Shown here one piece after another: positions 56,763 through 64,000 of a DNA stretch of 64,000 bases. The notes beneath the pieces are model-generated. The model saw nothing but the letters and a program-made list of their open reading frames with translations, had not been told where the DNA came from and made no database searches. Position 1 is the stretch's first letter. Each line of letters begins with the position of its first letter. The stretch is from Mytilus trossulus. Its lineage: Eukaryota; Mollusca; Bivalvia; Mytilida; Mytilidae. The stretch spans positions 33,843,883-33,907,882 of the forward strand of contig NC_086386.1 in the NCBI RefSeq assembly GCF_036588685.1, given 5' to 3'. The translations under genes and the position numbers were made by a program.

Positions 56763-57071
56763 CAGGGTTCTCGCTAAGGCGAGTCCATGAGTCCTGGACT
56801 CACCATTTTAAAAACTGGTGAGTCCACAGATACATCAATATTGAAATATTTTGTATAAACTGAACACAGTTAAACACAAATATCATCATTTTATAGCAAA
56901 AGTTTAAAAAGTAATCTAAATTTAATGTCATTTCATTGCTCTGTTAGGCCATGGAAACTAAAATATTACATTATATTGCAACAAAATATATTCTTCTTGC
57001 CGTTGGACTCACCATGGCCAAAAATGACGAGTCCCTGGACTCGCCTTCAAAAATCCTTAGTGAGAACCCTG
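56763..57071. mobile_element. hAT-like MITE with TGTTTG duplication
   Basis: Starts CAGGGTTCTCGCTAAGG and ends with the inverse CCTTAGTGAGAACCCTG, typical of hAT ends. TGTTTG flanks both sides (56757-56762 and 57072-57077). Inner inverted boxes GGACTCACCA / TGGTGAGTCC. hAT duplications are usually 8 bp; only 6 match here. Confidence 0.75.
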
Positions 57072-58015
57072 TGTTTGTTAGTTTGATAAGGACAACTTGT
57101 GACACATAATTGATATTTACTTTAAAGTAACATTTCAGCTTAAGTTACTTTGATAGGATCACATGTGATAGATCAATGATATTTTGTTTGATGTTGCATT
57201 AATTAATTAGTAATTTTCAATGTTGAGTGTATCAACTGACATAGTTTGTAAATTTGAATTTCTGATAAAAAAAAATACAGCTACCCAATAAAGCAGCACA
57301 TACTACAAATGTACTACAACAGCTTTTTTTTGTCAGTACCAAATGTCTGACAATTGATTGTCAAAATAGGCTTAAATGTCTATGTATATTATAACCTAAC
57401 AAAATTTTTGTGATCGGGACCAAACAGGTTTTGACTACCATATTTTCCCTCAGTTTGCACACAATTCTCATGAACAATACGGCAAAAAGAACAAACAATT
57501 TAATAATTAAGAAGTCCTACCTTTCTTGTGAAATAAATTACATTTATTAAACTTCATTTTTACCTACAGACAGAATAAGTTTAGACAAACATGAAGGAAT
57601 TTTGATAAAAAGTCTTAATGTGTTTGTTTTAACATTTATCTTAGTAAGGCCAAATAAAAATACATGTGTGGTTCCAGTAACCCTACCTTCCCTACTTTTT
57701 CGCCTCAAAATTAGCCTACCCTAAAGATTTTATTGTCTTTTTTCATTAAGCACTGTTAAAGTCAGAATGTTGCTCCCATAGACTCAATGTTAAAAAAAAA
57801 CATAAAAATTTAAAAAAAAATCCCTACCTACCTAATCTAACCTTTTTTCAGATGTAACTGAAACTACACATACTTTTTAAAGTGTGTGGTACATTGTTAT
57901 TTTTCAGTTCTAAAGGATAATAGACTGATTGTAATGTATTAAAAAGTAACAAGGATTTTCCAAATTAGCTATTTATAGTATTGACATATACATGTTTAAT
58001 TTTATTTATTTCTAG

Positions 58016-58080
58016 AAAGAAAAACATCAAGAAAAGGTGAACTTTTAAAGAATTGTAACTAAGCACGGGATGCTGGCAGT
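58016..58080 (+). other. CNOT7 5' UTR portion of the first coding exon
   Basis: TTTATTTCTAG at 58005-58015 is a good 3' splice site directly before this leader, implying an upstream non-coding exon, probably near 54.2 kb. Confidence 0.55.
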
Positions 58081-61000
58081 ATGCCATCTATAGCACACAC
58101 AGAATATGGAATTAAAGATGTCTGGCAAAACAACATGGAAGAGGAGTTTAGGAAGATACGCCATGTTGTACAAAAATACAGATATGTTGCCATGGTAATT
58201 GTAAACTATTTTCTATAAAATATACATAGTTAGCCCATGATACAACAAACAATTAATTAATTATGCAGCTTACTATGAAATGTAGTGAAATGAATGTTTC
58301 CATCTAAAAAAAACGCCTAGGAGTCGATATTAAGAATTGAACGATGGACAATTAGTGCGTGAATTTTTCTTGCTACCTGATTGGAAGATATTACGAGACG
58401 TGAATGATCAAAGTTTATTGATTGGTTAGGACAATCCAAACCAAGTAAATGTCCTTCAATCCCGTAGAGTATCAGATTTGTCCTCACTATTTTAGCAATT
58501 AGATTTTGCCTGGTCATTAATCATTCATACACAGGTAACTTTTATCTATAAATAGTCGCATCTTCTGGAGTTTCATAAACAACAACGTTCAACGATATAT
58601 ACTACTTCATAACGTGTGACCTCACATCTGTGGTAAAATTTGTTGATTGATGCACGTGGCTATACTAGTAAATGAATTAATCTACAAAGCGAGAGCACTT
58701 TCCATTTTCATCAGCTAAGAGTGGACTATAGCCCTTTTTGAAAGGCTAATGCTTGTTTCGTCTTAATATTAAATGTAGTGTTGGAGACTGTGAGCTGAGT
58801 GACAGTGAGGTCTCTAAAGATTTTGAAATATATAAAGCAACAGATTATCAAGGAAATTATCAAATAAATCTATTGCATGGCCTTATACATACATGCAATG
58901 GAAGCATGTATGTAAGAATGTTGTTCATTACCCTTATGACTCCTGCTGGTTCAAATTCAGATAGGGACATATGATCATAAATGATTACAATCTGAATTCT
59001 GACAGCAGTAGTGAGTTAACAAGTCTGCACTACATTGGTAACAGTACTACAAAATGTATTGATTTTATTGATAAAATATATTTACTATTAGAGTAAAAAG
59101 GTTTTCCTATTTTATATAACGGCTTGCATGTATTATTTTGAAAAAGATTGTTTTAAAACTCAATGACATTATATTTTTGTAACAGGACACAGAATTTCCT
59201 GGAGTTGTAGCACGGCCGATAGGAGAGTTTAGGAATGCTGCAGATTTCCAGTACCAGTTATTAAGATGTAATGTAGACTTACTCAAGATCATACAGTGTG
59301 GTATAACATTTTTAGACGAGAATGGCGATACACCATCACCCATATCAACATGGCAGTTTAACTTCAAATATAGTTTAGTGTAAGTGGCAAAACAATTGTA
59401 GATTTGAAGTTTTCTTTATGTATTGATCTTATATTTGTTTGTCCATTTGAAAATGATAATGACAAACAGCAGACTGCAGATTGTCATATATAGAATTCTG
59501 TTATGGTTTAAAAAAAAATTGAAGATAAAAGATGCTTTAGGAAGTTGTTAGATGCATCTATCTTCTACTCACATAAAAGTAAAATCACAATTGGACACAA
59601 CAAAGATACATAAAAATGAGACAACTGTCCACAAGAAACCAAATGACATAGAAATTAGCAATTTCAGGTTACAGTATGACCTTCAAATTTAAAAAAAACT
59701 TATACCAAAACTTAAAGGCCTTGAAATGACAAATGTATACCAATTCAAACGAGAAAGCTTTTAAAACAGCCAGATTTATGTACACAGCATACTATATATA
59801 CCAATAAACAACCACATTTACATGTTTTATCTTGAATTAATAATTGATATACATTTTGAATTCACAGGGAAGACATGTTTGCACAAGAATCAATAGATTT
59901 ACTACAGAATTCTGGGATACAGTTTAAGAAACATGAAGAGGAAGGCATTGAAGTGTATGAATTTGCTGAGTTGTTAATGACATCTGGTATAGTGCTAAGT
60001 GAAAATGTCAAGTGGTTGTCATTTCACAGGTAAGGACTACTTTATACTGATAAATAATGATTGTTACCTATTTATTTCATACTTAGATTGTTACATATTT
60101 GATTTCATTTCATCTATAAACTGCTACACGTTGCACAAATATGAATTAAAAGACATGGGTGTTATTCATTTACATCCATGAAACAGCAACCCAATAACAA
60201 GGATATGAAAAATAATCATTTTTTCTTGAGTAACTACAATTGTTGAGTAAGGGTTATAACACCTAAAGACACATTTTCAGAACCTCAGCTGCTGTTTCTC
60301 ACCACAATATTTTCTCTGAAAATACTTCACTTGTTGATGTAATTTGGTACATAGCATTTTGTAGTCAAGGCACATCATGTAGCATATTTTTATAATCCTT
60401 CATTGGCTGACCTCTTATTTATCCATTTCATCTGGATACTGTAAAACTGTCAATCAAGAATGTACACACAATATTACAGGATTGTCTTTTTCAATTTAAA
60501 TGTCCTACTGCATTTTTGTATGTGGTGAAAGTTTAGACTAATTATGTATTTCTCATCATTTACAGTGGATATGATTTTGGATATTTATTGAAGTTATTAA
60601 CAGATCAGCCTTTACCATCAGAAGAATCAGAATTCTTTGAATATTTGCGGATTTACTTCCCTAATATTTATGATGTTAAATATTTAATGAAAAGCTGTAA
60701 AAACTTAAAAGGAGGTTTACAAGAGGTAGCGGAACAGTTAGAGGTAACTTAGTATAATGTTTTGGAGATGTAGTAACATATGTGTAACTAAGTATGATAG
60801 TAAGAAAGCTTTGCAGATTCATTTAGTATTTGTGCATCTGCAAGCTTTTATCATATTAATGTAAAATTGCAAAATCCTTGCTTCGAACAACTCATAGTGC
60901 CATTATATCAATTGATTTTAAATATTAAATATAATGCATTTCCCTTTTACCTGTATCTACTGATTCAGCTCTTCAGGAAAATAGAGGTTTATAATGTCAA

Positions 61001-62567
61001 TGTTTTTGTAATCTAGCTAAATTTTTAGATATTTCTCATTGTAGAAAATGTCATGTTTTTTTTATGGAAAAAGAAGTGAAATAGTCTATAACTAGCTGTA
61101 AAAAATTGTGATTCACCTTTAGGTTTAAATCTCAGATTGGTATTTCAATAATAATAATGAATCCAAAGTAAACCTGAAATAGAAAGATAAATGTAAACTG
61201 CAACAAATTCAGTAAGAGTGTGCAGAAATCCTGTAATTGATAGATGAAACCAAATAAACATGGCAAGTAAAAGTTTTTTGCAGTTTTTGAGTATTAAACT
61301 GTGTATTAAACCATCTTGATTACAGAAGTTGGATTTTTCAGAATCCTATGAATCGACTTGTTATACAAGAACAAGCACTCTATTGATGAAAATATTTTTG
61401 TTAATAATTATATATGTTGTATTTCAGATTGAAAGAATAGGTCCCCAGCATCAAGCAGGAAGTGACAGTTTATTAACAGGGGCAGCATTTTTTAAAATGA
61501 GAGAGGTATTTGTTTTACAGTTGATTATATTTTACGGCTTTTGCAAATGCTTTAGTTGAAGAAGAGATTTTTTAATTAAGATTTTATGACATTGATAGGG
61601 ATCTGTTTGTATTGAAAAATTCCAATAACATTCAGACAAATTTCAACCATCAGAATTAACAAAACTTAATTCAGGTGGAATCAAGAGTACATGGCATCTT
61701 TATTTCCAGAAATTAAGCTGTCTCAGGGAAAACAATGATCAACGGATGCTTGGAAATATATTTTCATGATTGATCAAGTTAAGCTTTCACACTCCACAAA
61801 TATTGCTGTATCTTTGTTCCAGTCTAAAAGTGTTAATAGCTTTTTTGTTAAAAAAATGTTTTAGGGGCCTATTTGGTGACAAGTTATAGAAGACTTATTT
61901 GACTTATCAAACAAGAAAAATAATACAAAAGTTTATATAGGAATGTTCATGGTTCAATGAAATCAACACAGAAGTTGCAAATTGTCATAAATATTGAAAA
62001 TATCTTTATGTGATGTGATCAATTGCAGTTGATTTTGGTTAGTTTAGGTAGTCCCAACACAATATTTTTCCTCATGAAATTTGCTAATTTATGATGAATA
62101 AGAAAAACTGTTTCGAAACTTGAAAATTTAAACAATATCTCAAATATGTCAACTATTTTGGAACGTTATGAAATTATCTTAAAATTTAGGAAATTTATAT
62201 AATATTAAAAGAAGATGTGGTGTGATTGCCAATGAGACAGCTTTTCGCAAGAGACCAAATTCAACATAAATTAATAACTATAGGTCATCTCTACTTTCTT
62301 AATTCAATTAGGGGACAAAAAAAGACTGAAATAGCCTCTGGTTCTTTACAAAACAAAATACTTAAAATTCAACATAAATGATTTTCCTATTTTCAGATGT
62401 TTTTTGAAGATAACATAGACGATGCTAAATATTGTGGTCATTTATATGGACTTGGTACATCTTATGTTCAAAATGGGACAGGTTACGATAATAATGTGTT
62501 TGGTACAACAAATCATAATTCTGTGACGCCACACGACGAAACGAACTCTGTATCAAGTAATTCATAG
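58081..62567 (+). CDS. CNOT7: CCR4-NOT transcription complex subunit 7/8 (CAF1 deadenylase)
   Basis: Six coding exons with GT-AG junctions: 58081-58194, 59186-59379, 59868-60029, 60566-60743, 61428-61505, 62397-62567; 298 codons, phases consistent. The start MPSIAHTEYGIKDVW is followed by the RNase D/DEDD fold with all catalytic residues: D39 and E41 (DTEFPG), D160 (GYDFGYL), D229 (AGSDSLLTG) and H224. Blocks VARPIGEFR, SCKNLKGGLQEVAEQLE and ERIGPQHQAGSDSLL are nearly identical to vertebrate CNOT7/8. It trims mRNA poly(A) tails in the cytoplasm, bound to CNOT1 and CCR4-type subunits. The C-terminal tail (about 275-298, Asn/Ser/Thr-rich) diverges and is slightly longer than in human CNOT7 (285 aa). 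Invertebrates usually have one gene for the CNOT7/8 pair. Confidence 0.95.
59585..59700 (-). repeat. SINE-like repeat in CNOT7 intron 2
   Basis: ATGAGACAACTGTCCACAAG, then AAATGACATAGAAATTAGCA; inverse orientation of the 5165-5312 family. Confidence 0.65.
62205..62300 (-). repeat. SINE-like repeat in CNOT7 intron 5
   Basis: AAGAAGATGTGGTGTGATTG then CCAATGAGACAGC and ATAACTATAGGTC; inverse orientation of the 5165-5312 family. Ends about 100 bp before the last exon. Confidence 0.75.
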
Positions 62568-64000
62568 AATCACATGCTGTGCAATATTTTGGAATGTCTT
62601 TAGAAGAGTTGTCGTTACCATGTTAAAGGCAAGATCATGTGACATCAAGAACAACGTGGAAAAATAAGTGGACTACCAATGAGATCATGTGACTTATCAG
62701 CATGAAAATAGGCAGCTATTGTATAGGGTTCATGACCTTGTCCTTTCATCTGACCTTCTGTGATAAATCAAACAGGGACAACCATCATGTCATCAAGTGT
62801 CTCAGGTGTAACTATGGTTACTATATTTCTATAGAGATATTTCAAAATGTTGTTCGATGAACTCATTTCTATATGTCCATTGAATAGAAAATCCTTTTGA
62901 AACAATTTTTTTTAAAAGCAGTACTAGAAGTGACATTTCTAAGCAGCAGTAATCATGGTAATTTCCATCTAGATATTTGAATATCAGGGAATAGTAATTT
63001 TGGTAATTACACATTCTTAAAAGTATTTAACAAAACCTCTAGCATAAAGAACAGATGAATTTTTGGTACCTTTATTAATGAAATACTCAAAAATAATCAA
63101 GAAAGTACTTTTTTGTTAAAATACTCAAAGTTAATCTAGACAGTTCAGTCACTACAACTGCTCAATTGTGATTAATAAGAATTTAACCTTAAATCTGTTA
63201 TTCATAAGAATCTAACCTTAAATATATTTTTTTGCAAATGGACATACAGAAGTGACTTTTTGTTGTAACATTGTCTTTCATCATATCATGTACCATCTCC
63301 GACAATTTATTCAGGGGACACAACTGGGGCCACAATATCATGTACGAACTACATTTCCATGCTGACAGGATGGAAGAAAAGATGTAAGATTAATCAAATT
63401 TAATCTCCATGCAACTATATTTGACATTTAAATAGGATAAATGAATGCTATCTTTATTATTGAAATGAAATATTGTCAGATACAGCTTTTAATATTGAAA
63501 AACTTCTTTATATTTGTAGACTTTCAGTCAGTATCATTCAATGTGGAATGTGTTAATTAAGTAAAAGAAGTTAAAGCTGTATTGATAATGATTATGACTA
63601 AATGTATTACTATTTTAAGATAATAAATATAAAATATAGTTGCATGGGGGATAACTCCGTCTCAAGTGATTGTTCTAAAATTCCATCAGTGTTTCTACTG
63701 AGGATTGCTAAAGCGACTGTGATATTTTTGTGATTTATTTTTCTGAAGCACACTTTTTTGTTTTCATTTTAAATTGAAGCAGTTTCCAGTATTTTTATTT
63801 TTTCCATCAGACTCCATTAATGTTTTACATAAAACTATAGAACTGTTAATTGTATTTTTGTTAATGACCTGAATGATATATGTAAAATATATTGACCTGA
63901 AAAAGGGTGATATCTTAATTATTCACTGGATACCAGATCTTCTTATTTGTAAAACTCATAATTTTTCTTGCATCGTAGAAAAATCAAGATTTTTGTCTCT
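62568..64000 (+). other. CNOT7 3' UTR and downstream flank
   Basis: No further gene is seen. An AATAAA at about 63623 is a candidate poly(A) signal. The small minus-strand frame at 62829-63014 is not credible. Confidence 0.5.

Noticed and set aside
58753-58974. 73-codon frame inside CNOT7 intron 1 with coding-like composition
   Set aside because: As a cassette it would separate YVAM from the catalytic DTEFPG and break the fold. No convincing splice pair was found.
1-64000. CRISPR arrays, operons, ribosome binding sites, rRNA or tRNA genes
   Set aside because: The sequence is eukaryotic with spliced genes. Tandem repeats here are not CRISPR-like, and no structural RNA gene could be recognised by eye.

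Overview
The window looks like nuclear DNA of a bivalve mollusc, most likely a mytilid mussel. The genes have short exons and long AT-rich introns with GT-AG junctions. Several dispersed repeats match families I recall from Mytilus sequences (for example at 3.4-3.8, 13.4-13.9, 14.9-15.1 and 51.3-52.6 kb). The species assignment rests on memory of those repeats, not on a search.

Layout. 1-22.3 kb is accessory, transposon-rich DNA: a GC-box minisatellite (1-530), two copies of a TA-flanked non-autonomous element whose interior is a self-complementary tandem array (1768-3130 and 17906-19288), a single-exon FkbM-type methyltransferase gene (5803-6813, minus), a DNA transposon carrying an intact 803-codon transposase-like gene and at least ten copies of a 13-bp motif on both flanks (about 7.83-12.77 kb), and a 2-kb element with long terminal inverted repeats (19525-21543).

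22.4-62.6 kb holds three conserved genes whose exons could be traced at base resolution: a ZFAND2B/AIRAPL-like AN1 zinc-finger gene with two UIMs and a C-terminal CaaX box (plus, 22434-30742, 11 coding exons); VPS37A of ESCRT-I (minus, 44085-54152, 11 coding exons); and the CCR4-NOT deadenylase CNOT7/8 (plus, 58081-62567, 6 coding exons). A full-length L1/Tx1-like LINE with two intact ORFs, a poly(A) tail and a perfect 14-bp target duplication lies between the first two genes (34241-41460). VPS37A and CNOT7 are head-to-head, as I recall for human 8p22, with ETS-like sites between them.

The three host genes concern protein quality control, endosomal sorting and mRNA deadenylation. They are not an operon or a known joint pathway. 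Their introns are littered with foldback/MITE insertions, several with readable target duplications. The most novel-looking item is the 803-aa transposase with its GTTACGGAGGAAT motif clusters, followed by the twin self-complementary-array elements.
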